A stretch of 64,000 nt of DNA from Dyadobacter sp. CECT 9275. GTDB taxonomy: Bacteria > Bacteroidota > Bacteroidia > Cytophagales > Spirosomataceae. The translations under genes were made by a program, and so were the position numbers. Shown in pieces: positions 16,100-25,518 of this stretch. Each line of letters opens with the position of its first letter. The stretch's first letter is position 1. The notes below the pieces were generated by a model that worked only from the letters and a program-made list of their open reading frames with translations, was not told the origin of the DNA and searched no databases. The DNA is taken from contig NZ_CAJRAF010000004.1 in NCBI RefSeq assembly GCF_907164905.1, positions 558,001 to 622,000 of the forward strand, read 5' to 3'.

Positions 16100-17403
16100 T
16101 GTCCTGTGTTTAAGCTTGCTTGTTTTCCGTTCGGATCCGTGTCCAGTGTGGTCAGCTGCACACCTTTGACAGCGGCCACTACGTCCCGGTATCCCATAAT
16201 CCTTAGGTTCTGATTGATCGGTTTAAGCGTCAGATACCGGTGGATCGGTGTTCTGTACTCACTTTGAAAGTCTGCCATCACCCGGATCTGACTACCGCTG
16301 TCGTTTCCCTGTCCTGGGTTCACACCCGCCAAGGTAGGCAGTATACCAATTGAGTTGGCTATCGACTGATTGGAGTTCTTCCAGACTTTGTCATAAGCGT
16401 CATCGGACATCTCGTTTTTGAGAGGTACAACGTCCACATTGTCGAGCATCTTGCCATCACTGCCCCTTAAATACTTAATGAGCATGGTTTTGTTGACATT
16501 CTCCTGACCGGCCAGCCACTTGGAAAGGTTATCCGAAAAGCTGCTCCAACGGGCTTTCACATCCTTGGCGTCAGCGTTACGGTTGCCTTCCCGGTCGAAA
16601 TAATCCTGCGGCATACGGATCAGGTATTTGATGTTATAGCCATTCAGGATCCCGTTTTTATGAAAGGCTAGGATCAGATTTGCCAGCTCAATGGCATCCT
16701 GGGCACACCACCAGCTGGGAAAAGCGTAGTGGGGTTGTCCGGCAATGTTCTCTTTGGCGTGGCTGATGGTAACCGTACGGGCTTTGTTGTAGTCGATATC
16801 CAGCCGGTTAAAGGCTTTTATCCTTTCGGTTTCAGTCGGCTGAAAGTAGCTCATGTGGCCAAAGTAAGGATTCACATGGTACTCTGCACTTTTGCCGGTT
16901 GTATTACCGATACGGGTAACAAACGAATCAGAGACCGAAAGGGTAAACCAACCAGCAACCGGATCCCACTGCCAGCGGGTGAAAATATTGGCGTTGTCAA
17001 TCCGCTGGTTGATGGCCGAAATGAAATAATCAGACAATTCGGTGGCCTCGCTCCATTCTTCCAGGCGGTTGTCAGTATAGGGGATCAATTGCGGTTTACC
17101 ATCCGCGCCCACCATCCTTTTAAAGAAACCAATCCCGCTGCCGTATATCATATCCCGTAAGGATTCCAACAGCGGGCGAACGATGCTGTTTCTATGGATG
17201 ACCTTTCGCATCAGGTTGGGCTGGTTGTCGCCGATTCCCCAGCGGATATGGTCCAGCGAATCAAACTGTGGCCACAGGCTGCTGCCGAAGCTGGTATCGA
17301 TGCCACCACCGGACATCTGTAAAACCGATGCAGTCGGTTTGCCTTCATTTAAGAGCCAAAGATTACTACCTAGCTGCAGCATATTCTCCGTTGGTATGGT
17401 CAA
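16096..17403 (-). CDS. Portal-like phage protein
   Basis: The 435-aa protein has the general features of a phage portal. An N-terminal segment contains LLESLRDMIYGSGIGFFKR, a middle region holds QDAIELANLILAFHKNG, and the C-terminal part has IANSIGILPTLAGVNPGQGNDSGSQIRVM followed by helices. The last block corresponds to the loop before the portal clip/crown helices, where prophage portals carry a similar 'iaeaFgVPp.llg' motif. This would be the DNA entry/exit ring of a capsid. It overlaps the preceding small gene by 38 nt (or 17 nt if the ATG at 17382 is used). Neither terminase nor capsid gene accompanies it in the window. Confidence 0.6.
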   Translation of the reverse strand: MTIPTENMLQLGSNLWLLNEGKPTASVLQMSGGGIDTSFGSSLWPQFDSLDHIRWGIGDNQPNLMRKVIHRNSIVRPLLESLRDMIYGSGIGFFKRMVGADGKPQLIPYTDNRLEEWSEATELSDYFISAINQRIDNANIFTRWQWDPVAGWFTLSVSDSFVTRIGNTTGKSAEYHVNPYFGHMSYFQPTETERIKAFNRLDIDYNKARTVTISHAKENIAGQPHYAFPSWWCAQDAIELANLILAFHKNGILNGYNIKYLIRMPQDYFDREGNRNADAKDVKARWSSFSDNLSKWLAGQENVNKTMLIKYLRGSDGKMLDNVDVVPLKNEMSDDAYDKVWKNSNQSIANSIGILPTLAGVNPGQGNDSGSQIRVMADFQSEYRTPIHRYLTLKPINQNLRIMGYRDVVAAVKGVQLTTLDTDPNGKQASLNTGQ

Positions 17404-17686
17404 TAATGTGACCGTCCACTTCTATAAGCAGATCGATCTTGATTCTGAAAGGCTGGTTTGCTTTCTCGTGGTTGACAAACAGGAACTCGTTGTTGGTGTT
17501 CAGATTACCTCTGAAACCAGATTCCCCCGGCAGATTCTTAAAGCTTTTGGACACCCTTTTTTTATAACCGATGCTCCCATCAAGACGCCGGTATTTAACC
17601 GAATGGACAGACGGATTCCCCTGGGCGTCATCAGAGCGCAGCCAGGCCATGGCTACTTTACGTTTAATTACTTGTTTGACAGACAT
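17366..17686 (-). CDS. Small phage-like protein of unknown function (106 aa)
   Basis: The first gene of the visible phage-like operon (106 aa, basic). Its C-terminal half (PFRIKIDLLIEVDGHIIDHTNGEYA) looks like two beta strands. There is no recognisable motif. Upstream, the operon stops abruptly: the next 180 bp are AT-rich and non-coding, followed by an unrelated HNH-like gene on the other strand. Upstream phage genes were either lost or never present. Confidence 0.55.
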   Translation of the reverse strand: MSVKQVIKRKVAMAWLRSDDAQGNPSVHSVKYRRLDGSIGYKKRVSKSFKNLPGESGFRGNLNTNNEFLFVNHEKANQPFRIKIDLLIEVDGHIIDHTNGEYAAAR

Positions 17687-17867
17687 GCTTCGCTGGTTGT
17701 TTTAGCGAAGATGGGGCGAGGGAGGGGGGTGGGAAAGGACGGGAAAATGTATGGAAAGGAGAATTGGATATTTTTCTAAGTGATAAACTTTACACAGTAT
17801 GATATTGACTTTTCTTAATTTATTCCGTAATGTTATTGATATTTAAATATAAACAAAATTATTTCAT

Positions 17868-18923
17868 ATGTGCATTTACTACATAAATCGAGAAGATTTA
17901 ACATATGAATCGGCAGAGCATATTTTGATGGCAGGTATAGGAGGGATGAAAACTTTACCTAAAGAATATGTTAGTACTCAATTTAATAATGATATCTCTA
18001 AGATAGAACAGGAGTTTTTGAGAGAATCCCTCATAAGCCTCCCGAGGCAATTTCTTGGGCCAGGTAAACGGGGTAGCCTCAACCCAAAGTACCAATCACG
18101 TAGCAAGGTTCACCTTCTCCGAGATTCAACCGATTCAGAATTTAGTTTGGGATATATGCAAAAAGGAACCCCATATTTGATTCCTCAATTCAAATTAAAT
18201 CTTAATAATGGCGAGATAAAAATTATAATAAATAACAATAAACCAGATAAGAGTAACGCCATTCTTGATAATTTTCATAGAAACTTGCAAAATCCTGAAA
18301 CGTTACAGATAAAGAGAATAATAGATAACCGTTTGCCAGAAAATATTATCTTTTTTGGAATTCAAGATGGAATAGAAGAACATTTCGATTAATATACGGT
18401 GCAAAGTGATTCCTGTAATTTCTCCATTAATCAAAATCATCTAAAAGAAATTGCAAAAAGTTTCATTCATAAAAATTCAACGGATACATATCAGATCAGT
18501 TCTTCAAGAGTCGAATCACAACAAAATTGTGTTATGGGAGATAATTTTTTCAGAATTTATGCGAAGATGGCATTTAATTTTACTGCATACTTATATGGTG
18601 ATTTACTGGCCAAGAATTCATGCTTTGATGACATTCGGAACTGGATAATTAATGGAGGCGAAAATAAATTTTCCAATATTATTCATGGAGACATTTTTAA
18701 CAGTTTAAATATTCAACGACCGGCAGATTCACATTTATTTCTCATAACTCAGAACGGTAGTGAGCTCTATGCAATTTGTTCTTTGTATGAGACTATTAAC
18801 GTTGGAATTTTGCTTTCAAAGACAATGCAAGTTGAAACATGTGGAGATGATGGTCTAATTTGTAATTGGCGTGATAGAAGTGAGGTGCGTTTATCTGAGT
18901 TTATGAATACCCACAGATCATAG
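17868..18923 (+). pseudogene. HNH-endonuclease-like gene interrupted by one in-frame stop codon
   Basis: Two 174-codon stretches (17868-18392 and 18399-18923) lie in the same frame, separated only by TAA (18390-18392) and two sense codons. Together they would encode about 351 residues. The N-terminal part shows the pattern of an HNH-type nuclease domain (SAEHILMAGIGGMKTLPKEYVSTQFNND against the usual EHI...GG...LP..YVC..CNN), but zinc-ligand cysteines are largely replaced (CIYY for CxxC, VSTQF for VCxxC). The C-terminal part (YAKMAFNFTAYLYGDLLAKNS, DDIRNWIINGG) is typical of the region that follows this HNH domain. Loss of ligands and the stop suggest decay. Read-through or a misassigned base are the alternatives. 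Confidence 0.6.
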
Positions 18924-19247
18924 ACACGCACAAGAATGTTTAATGCAGAAATGCTACGGATCGTAATTTTAGAAAATGTCGGTACCAATGGTTGGGCACC
19001 AGTTTACATATTATCTCATTTTTCCCAAGTAGCGAGAACGAATATCGTACTCGCAATCTAACTAACTCCATATTGTGTCTAAATTTTAACATCAATCCAT
19101 TAAAATTTTGGTTTTGGTGGGAATATCTATTTAATGAAAAATATAAAAGAACCTGAGATATCAAAAAATTAAAATTCAATAGTCGTTTAAAAAATGAAAA
19201 ACATATTATTTTTTAAATAAAGTAGGATATTGCTGTATTTGTGCCGG
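18924..19247. other. AT-rich intergenic region without a recognisable gene
   Basis: Three hundred and twenty-four bases between the HNH-like pseudogene and the 3' end of the NACHT gene, which converge on it. Both strands carry many stops, and no RNA or terminator hairpin was recognised. Confidence 0.6.
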
Positions 19248-20726
19248 TTACGACTTTAATAGATCATCAATTGATATTTTTTGTTTCTTAATATTTTGCT
19301 TCAATTGTTTAATTGTTACATCTAAGAAAGATCTTAAATCTTCAATTATTGGTATAATTTCATTTTCTAATAATATTTCAAACAAATTTTCATTTTTACT
19401 TACATAGATACTATTAAGTATATCCGGTTTCAAAGAAATTTCACTAAAAATATTTATTAATACTTGATTTAATTCTTTATTTTCTCTTACAAATATATAA
19501 ATATATAGGGAATGATTAGATTTTATAAATTCCAAGATAGAAGTATTGAAATTATCTTCTGTAAAGAGCCTTGTTTCGGTCACTTTATCATTTATTATTG
19601 TTGATGGGTATAAAAGTGGTTCGCATATTTTTATATACTCATCAAGTAAATGTCTTCCATTCTTTCCCTTAATCCGATTGTAAATTTTCTGCAAATTAGG
19701 AATCAGAAAGTATTTATTGAAAAGTGATTCGTCTAATTCCGTACAAAGACTCCAGAAATTGGAATTGTTATCATTACTTGAGTTCCTAAATGTAACTGAT
19801 AAATTATTATACGCAATTTTCTTTTTATCGCTGGGAAGCTTACTAATAAAAAGGGCTGCGAAATACTCCTGCATTGATCTATGAGGAAAGTAATACTCAA
19901 ACCCATCCAGTAGCAAAATAGAAATTGAAGTTCTTAGGTCAGATATTAAGTCACTAACAATAAAAGTGACATCTACGTTATTCCTGATCCTAGTCAACTT
20001 ATCGCTTATATATTCATAGGTAAAAGTGAAATGTCCCTCAATCATCGTTAGATAGGAAAATGTACGAAGTATTTGCTCAAAATCATCTTGTTGAAGCTTA
20101 GTCAGTTTTTCCCTTGGGAAGCTATTTTTTGTCCACCCGTCATGTTTCGAGTAAAGTGTATCAAAAACGTTTCTATAGAATGAACTCTTTTTATTTGGAA
20201 TTTCAGGGTGATTTTCAAAAGTCATTATAAACATGGATAGCAATAAGGGATTTCTTAGATACTCCAAATACCCATTATTTTTGGGATCCTTTATCAGGGA
20301 ATAAATTCGACTTTTTCGCTCAGTATCTTTCACTATTTTACTTATAAATCCTTTAACATCGTCATCTGTCAACGGCTTTACAGCAAAATCGTAGAAGCGA
20401 GGGAAGTTTTCAATTCCACTTCCCGGTCGAGATGTAATTATAAAATTATTTCTAGAATATGCATCTACAAATAATTCGATTTCACGATTAATAATTTGCT
20501 TTTTACTGCTAAAAATTTCGTCGTATCCATCAAGGATAAATAGAAAGTTGCCACTTTCAAGAGTTCGATTGAAAGTTATTTCATTTGGTTTTATTTTAGA
20601 TTTTAAAATCTTATCCGCTATTAAATTTTCAAAGCTACCATTGTAATCATTCAAATTTCTCAACTCAATTAGAATTGGAATTTTTTTTATTTTTTCAACG
20701 GTTGAGAGAAATATATGCCGTTTCAA
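19248..20726 (-). pseudogene. NACHT-domain NTPase lacking its N-terminus and P-loop
   Basis: The 492-residue frame is the C-terminal part of a STAND/NACHT NTPase. Near its start it has PILIELRNL, then Walker B FLFILDGYDEI (61-71) and sensor NFIITSRPG (94-102). These are followed by the winged-helix region with FPHRSMQEYFAALFI, the standard NACHT order. The Walker A motif and the effector domain, which would precede PILIELR by about 20 residues and more, are missing. Only a TTG start is available at 20726, and the DNA beyond it encodes the remains of an arsenic gene on the other strand. The gene therefore lost its 5' end and promoter by deletion. Its AT-rich composition and the HNH gene nearby suggest a former defence island (bacterial NACHT proteins are known anti-phage sensors). 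Confidence 0.75.
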
Positions 20727-21154
20727 GCAATTGGAGGGGCATTTTTGGTTTTCGGGACAATAGCTGGGACAAAAACGAGTAAGTAATCTTGCAACTATGG
20801 GAGCAAACAGTAAAAGAAGTGGATCGCTCGATGCAAGTTAGTAAGGCGCTTAAAATCGTGAACCTGGTTGAAAAGTCATTGTCGCTGAATCCCAACGCAG
20901 TTGTGAAAATCGAATTTGGCAATTCTAAGTTCGATACGCGCCAAATGTACCCAGGCGAACTATTGGCGGAAAGCGATAATTTCATTGTCAATCTGGTCCC
21001 GGACTTTACGTAGTGCAAGGCACTCTTGCGAAACCAGGCTTGCGTGAAGACTATGGCAAATACCTCATGCTGTGGTTCTGCACCGAAAAAAGTGGAATTG
21101 AAACTTGTTGCAACTGATGGCGCTGCATGTAAACTAGGCTCCAGCTGCTACTAA
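20726..21154 (+). pseudogene. Degraded DUF6428-type arsenic-locus protein
   Basis: One frame, broken by TAA at 20780 and TAG at 21011, can be read through as NSWDKNE-stop-VILQLWEQTVKEVDRSMQ, KALKIVNLVEKSL and NLVPDFT-stop-CKALLRNQAC, ending in CC and SSCY Cys pairs near 21072 and 21146. The pattern (QLWE, DRSMQ..KALKI, CKA....AC, Cys-rich tail) fits DUF6428 proteins, which sit next to ArsR and ArsN in Bacteroidota arsenic operons (family memory, not searched). The last in-frame segment could still give a 33-aa Cys-rich peptide from the ATG at 21053. The 5' end is missing at the same breakpoint that truncates the NACHT gene. Confidence 0.5.
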
Positions 21155-21236
21155 TTATCAATCCATTATTATAATTAAGAAAATTCAAGGATTATAGCCG
21201 CGACGTTATTAATCAAAAACTACCTGCCTAACTGCT

Positions 21237-21663
21237 ATTACCATCCGCGATCTTACTGCATCGGACTGGTCAGCAATCAAAGAGATTTACCCGCAGGCCG
21301 TTGACACCGGAGATGCAATCTATGAAACGCAAGCACCCGAAACCGAAGCGTTGACAGGCAAGTTTCTAAATGATGGGCAATGCTAACCTCAGCTTGTGGC
21401 GGTAGATAATGGTCAGGTCATTGGATGGGCAATGCTATCTGCTGTTTCCAGCCGGTGCATGTATGGCGGAGTGGCTGAAACGAGCATTTATGTCCACGCC
21501 GGACACCATGGCCGCAGTGTTGGCAGTGCTACTATCGTCCATCGCTCCGTTGAGTAAAAAACTCGGTTTTTGGACATTGCAGGTGCAGATTTCCTTAAAA
21601 TAAAGCAAGCAAATGTGCGTCACAAGGAGCTTCCGCAGGTATTCAAAAACCGCTGCATTCTTG
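21237..21663 (+). pseudogene. Degraded GNAT acetyltransferase (ArsN/phosphinothricin-acetyltransferase-like)
   Basis: The frame starting at 21237 reads ITIRDLTASDWSAIKEIYPQAV, a stop at 21384, then LVAVDNGQVIGWAMLSAVSSR, ETSIYVHAGHHGRSVGSA and another stop at 21555. The family pattern is IR.A...D...I..IY...., V.E.dg.ViGwA..s, E.SvYVhp.hrGrgvG. After 21545 the sequence continues only by changing frame (KKLGFWTLQV, KQANVRHKEL). Hence it is a pseudogene with at least two stops and a frameshift. ArsN-type GNATs acetylate organoarsenicals such as arsinothricin. This assignment fits the DUF6428 remnant directly upstream. Confidence 0.6.
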
Positions 21664-21705
21664 GCCTGCTCTCCGGATTGACAAATGTCAGTCCGGAGAG
21701 CAGGC
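21664..21705. repeat. Perfect 14-bp hairpin with inner TGAC/GTCA stem
   Basis: GCCTGCTCTCCGGA (21664-21677) and TCCGGAGAGCAGGC (21692-21705) are exact reverse complements. The intervening 14 nt contain a second short stem, TGAC-aaat-GTCA. It lies between the 3' ends of the GNAT pseudogene and the mgtA gene, but no T-run follows on either strand, so it is not a standard intrinsic terminator. A transcript-end stabiliser or a transposon-derived repeat are alternatives. Confidence 0.6.
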
Positions 21706-21724
21706 GAAATACGGTAAGTACTAA

Positions 21725-24235
21725 TCAGGCTTTATTAAATCTAAAGAACCAAACCTTTAACCAGTCGGCAGTGATCATATAAAAAGTCAGGATGCCGAGT
21801 AAGACCAAAACCTGCGTGAGCGGAACAAAAGTCAGGCCCAGGGAAAGGGCAAATGGAGACCAGGGAAGGTAAATGGCCAGCACTAGCGCAAAAACAGTGA
21901 TGCCCAGCAGCAAATTCCCGGGCTTGCTTTTAAAAAAAGATAGCTTAGTACGAATTACCAGCAGGATCAGCAGCTCAGTTATCACCGATTCAAGGAACCA
22001 ACCCGTACGAAAAGCAGCCCCGCTGAGGTGAAAATGAAAATACAGTACATAGAACGTGAGAAAATCAAAAACGGAACTATGCAGCCCGAATACGATCATA
22101 AAATTCCGGATCAGTTTCATATTCCACCGGCCGGGCGTGGCAAGTTGCTGTTGATCTACATTGTCAGATGCAATTGCCAAAGCGGGCAAGTCTGTGATGA
22201 AGTTGGTAAGCAAAATCTGCTTTGGCAGCATGGGCAGAAAAGGCAGTAACAGTGACGCCGCAGCAACACTGAACATATTACCGAATGTGGCACCGGTTGT
22301 GATGAAAATGTATTTCATGGAGTTCACAAAAGAGGTTCGCCCTTCCTGGATTCCATCGGCCAATACTGCAAGATCTTTTTCCAGGAGAACAAAGTCAGCC
22401 GCCTGCTTGGCCGCATCTACGGCATTATTCGTTGAAATACCCGCATCGGCGGCATTAATTGCTGCTACATCGTTAATCCCGTCACCAATGTAGGCGACCA
22501 CCTGGTTTGCGCCTTGAAGTGCTTTCACGATGCGAACCTTCTGATGGGGCTCAATTTCTGAAAATACATCAACGCTCAGCGCTCTGTTTAGCAACGCTTC
22601 AGGTGACATTTCGTTCAGCTCATCACCCGTCAGGATCTGAGGCTGGTTAATACCAAGTTGCTGCGCAACATGCGCTGCCGCATAGCGGTTGTCTCCGGTA
22701 ATGACCTTGAATTGCACCTGCATTTCGCCAAGCCTTTTGATAGAAGCTACGCTGGATTCTTTCAATGGATCCTCCAATAGCAGATAACCCATGAATGTCA
22801 TTTCTGTCTCATCCTCGCGGCTCATTTTATTTCCACCAAACACTTTTGATGCGATACCGAGTACACGATAGCCTTCTTTGGAAAAACCTTCAAAACGATC
22901 ATTGATATCGTGTCGCATCCGATCTTCCAGCTGCTGCAATCCTCCGGTCTGCGAATGCACAAATTTGCAAACTTCAAGAATGTTAGCCAAGGCTCCTTTG
23001 CTGATGATGGTTGCCTTCTCTTCAAAGCCCACCAGAATACTCAGCCTTTTTCGGATAAAATCGTAAGGTATTTCTCCGAGCTTGACATAACCGTGTTGAC
23101 CGACATCCATCGCGCAGATCGCCTGATCCACCGGATTAGTAAAACCTTGCTGCATGGAGGCATTCAAAAATGCAAACAGCCGGACCTGCTCATCCGATCT
23201 ACCGTATACGTTTACAAAGTCTTTCGCTATCACGGTGCCTTCTGTGATGGTTCCGGTTTTATCTGAGCATAAGATCCTTACTTCTCCCAAGTTGAAAATG
23301 GAAGAAAGTTTCTTAACGATAACCTTCTTTTTCATCATCCTTGCTGCTCCGGACGACATAGCGACTGTCATAATAGCAGGCAGTAGCTCAGGCGCCATCC
23401 CAACTGCCAATGCCAGAGAAAATAGCAGCGAATCTAAAAGTGGTTTGTGAAAATAAATATTGACTGCAAAAATGATCAGCGTAAGGACGGCGGTAATCTG
23501 CAGCAGGAAGTAACCAAATTGTTTGATGCCCCTCTCAAATGCTGTTTCATGTGTCTCTGAAAGACTGGCGGCTATTTTGCCAAAAACGGTTTCGTTACCC
23601 GTGTGAACCGCTACTACGGTTGCAGTACCACTGACAACATTGGTACCTTCCCAAATACAGTTGAATGTTTTTGCAAGTGGAGCTGATTCATCTGTTATAC
23701 CTGCCGTTTTTTCAGCCGGATAACTTTCGCCGGTCAGACTGCTTTCATTCACATGGAGCTCATTGCTTTCGACTATCCGGCAGTCTGCGGGAATAATGTC
23801 ACCGGCTTTTAGATGGAGAATATCACCGGGTACAATTTCATTTGTATTAACCATTTGCTCAACCCCATTGCGAACAACGAGGCTTTTGATTTCGATCATC
23901 TCCCGGAGTTTCTCAACCGCTTTGCCTGCGTGAAACTCTTGCCAGAAACTCAGTAATCCCGTGATTACAAGAATGAAAAAGATAATCAAAGTATCTGAAA
24001 CCTCTCCCAGAACAGCAGAAAGCATGACGGCGATCACAAGCAGAAGCACTAGTGGGCTGGTAAATTGCCTGATGAATATCCTCAGGGCTTTTTTGAGCTC
24101 TGAGTCGCCAATAGCTTTCTTCAAATTTTGCTTTTGTCGTTCCCTGACGACGTCCTCATTCAGACCATTTACATTACTGCCGAGCTGCTCAAAAACAGCA
24201 CCTAACGGCAAGCTTCGGATCATTTTGACGTACAT
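21725..24235 (-). CDS. mgtA: Magnesium-translocating P-type ATPase
   Basis: This P3-type ATPase (about 836 aa) imports Mg2+ into the cytoplasm using ATP. Present are the actuator motif SLTGES (about residue 167), the phosphorylation motif CSDKTGTITEG (Asp near residue 325), the PELLP signature of MgtA/MgtB M4, VKVITGDNRYAAAHVA in the N/P domain, and IGDGINDVAAI in the P-domain hinge. About ten hydrophobic helices occur in the family order. I placed the start at the ATG 24235 because the preceding residues are read only from a TTG. The DKTGT motif is followed by I instead of L, which MgtA homologues also show. It is transcribed away from the arsenic remnants. Confidence 0.9.
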   Translation of the reverse strand: MYVKMIRSLPLGAVFEQLGSNVNGLNEDVVRERQKQNLKKAIGDSELKKALRIFIRQFTSPLVLLLVIAVMLSAVLGEVSDTLIIFFILVITGLLSFWQEFHAGKAVEKLREMIEIKSLVVRNGVEQMVNTNEIVPGDILHLKAGDIIPADCRIVESNELHVNESSLTGESYPAEKTAGITDESAPLAKTFNCIWEGTNVVSGTATVVAVHTGNETVFGKIAASLSETHETAFERGIKQFGYFLLQITAVLTLIIFAVNIYFHKPLLDSLLFSLALAVGMAPELLPAIMTVAMSSGAARMMKKKVIVKKLSSIFNLGEVRILCSDKTGTITEGTVIAKDFVNVYGRSDEQVRLFAFLNASMQQGFTNPVDQAICAMDVGQHGYVKLGEIPYDFIRKRLSILVGFEEKATIISKGALANILEVCKFVHSQTGGLQQLEDRMRHDINDRFEGFSKEGYRVLGIASKVFGGNKMSREDETEMTFMGYLLLEDPLKESSVASIKRLGEMQVQFKVITGDNRYAAAHVAQQLGINQPQILTGDELNEMSPEALLNRALSVDVFSEIEPHQKVRIVKALQGANQVVAYIGDGINDVAAINAADAGISTNNAVDAAKQAADFVLLEKDLAVLADGIQEGRTSFVNSMKYIFITTGATFGNMFSVAAASLLLPFLPMLPKQILLTNFITDLPALAIASDNVDQQQLATPGRWNMKLIRNFMIVFGLHSSVFDFLTFYVLYFHFHLSGAAFRTGWFLESVITELLILLVIRTKLSFFKSKPGNLLLGITVFALVLAIYLPWSPFALSLGLTFVPLTQVLVLLGILTFYMITADWLKVWFFRFNKA

Positions 24236-24347
24236 GATGATAAAAACATTTAAATATTGGCGTGCAAGATCTAAATGCAAAGGTCATCAAGGTATATGCC
24301 CGCATATATGATGCAGGTCAGCTAAGAATATGAGCTGGGTTCGTTAC

Positions 24348-25223
24348 TCAGAACCCGCCGTTATAGGTAAGATCTTGAACGGTAAACCGGGCGTAAGGCA
24401 AATATTTTTTTTCAATTTCCCATCCGGCTTCAAGAACTGTGGGAATCAAAACACCATTCCAACTTTTGTAATGACTTACCTTGGTGACCCAGAGTTGCTT
24501 TGGCCCATCGCCCATATGACGTAATCCACGCAATTCGGCGATTTGATGGCTGGCGTCAAAGATGACGGTGAAAGAAGCGGATAAATTCCCATACTCGAAT
24601 TCAAGTTTAGCGGAATTGTCATCGATAGGCAGCCATCTCAAATTTTGACTTGGCAGTAAATTGGTTGGAAAGCAAACACTTTCCCCAAGCCAACGCATGA
24701 GCTCCCCTGTGTCAAACTTCTCACCAGTTTGGTTTTCAATCGTAAACAGTGAAAATAAGGAGACTACCAGCCTACCCCTGCCCTTAATGAACATATCCCT
24801 CGCAGTGAAGGATGTCGTTTTTCCTTTCCAGATAAACCCGGGCTTATCAGCGGTAAAATATTCCTCCCCTGAGATGGCTATCCAATCCTTTTTTAGATCG
24901 GTTTTGAACAAACCATCATGAACCAGATGAACATTGCTAATATACGGCTGACCTTCTTTAAGCACATGTCGGAAATAATTCTCAACCGGCCGAGGAAGTC
25001 CGGCAAGCTGCTTGGCTGCAAACTTGCTGGATGATATGTCTTTTGAGTGACTGAATAGCTCTGCTACCTCATCAGTGAATTTAAGGTAAAGGTATAAGCG
25101 GCCCGTTAAATAGATAAAACAAAGTAGTGCAGCTATTGCAATCGTGACTTTGAACGTAACGGAAAAAGTCCGCTTTTCTCTTAAAGTCGACGCGACTTGA
25201 GGGTAAATACTTGTGGTTCCCAT
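24348..25223 (-). CDS. DUF6544/DUF6920 family membrane-anchored protein
   Basis: A 291-aa protein with one N-terminal membrane helix (residues of about 21-43 of the chosen reading) and a soluble outside domain. The conserved start of this family is visible: LPRPVENYFRHVLKEGQPYISNVHLVHDGLF, followed by DWIAISGEEYFT..PGFIWKG and the C-terminal YKSWNGVLIPTVLEAGW. The function of this family is unknown; it is widespread in Bacteroidota and other phyla. I chose the ATG at 25223. An upstream start would add 41 residues that resemble neither signal peptide nor family. Confidence 0.7.
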   Translation of the reverse strand: MGTTSIYPQVASTLREKRTFSVTFKVTIAIAALLCFIYLTGRLYLYLKFTDEVAELFSHSKDISSSKFAAKQLAGLPRPVENYFRHVLKEGQPYISNVHLVHDGLFKTDLKKDWIAISGEEYFTADKPGFIWKGKTTSFTARDMFIKGRGRLVVSLFSLFTIENQTGEKFDTGELMRWLGESVCFPTNLLPSQNLRWLPIDDNSAKLEFEYGNLSASFTVIFDASHQIAELRGLRHMGDGPKQLWVTKVSHYKSWNGVLIPTVLEAGWEIEKKYLPYARFTVQDLTYNGGF

Positions 25224-25518
25224 TTTATGCTGACTTGATTCTTTGGCTATTCGCTTTGATCCGGGTGAAGAATGTGTCAAAGTCCTCAGATTTCCCAAGA
25301 ACACCAGTTTGGGGTTTCTGCTGTGCTTTGACAAAAAAACCGGCAACCACTTTTAACAAATTGTTTTGGCTTGTTCTCATAAGACTTGGGATAAGATGTT
25401 GAAATGATTCCAACCTAAACTGTCAACAATCGAAAAATCAAACTTTTATAACAAAAGTAGCAACCACAAAAGTCCAGAAATATGAGCCTAACCAGTCTGT
25501 TCTATGAGAATGATCAGC

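Noticed and set aside
4712..17686. Prophage attachment sites
   Set aside because: I looked for direct repeats at the edges of the phage-like region but found none; one edge is an IS remnant and no integrase gene is present.
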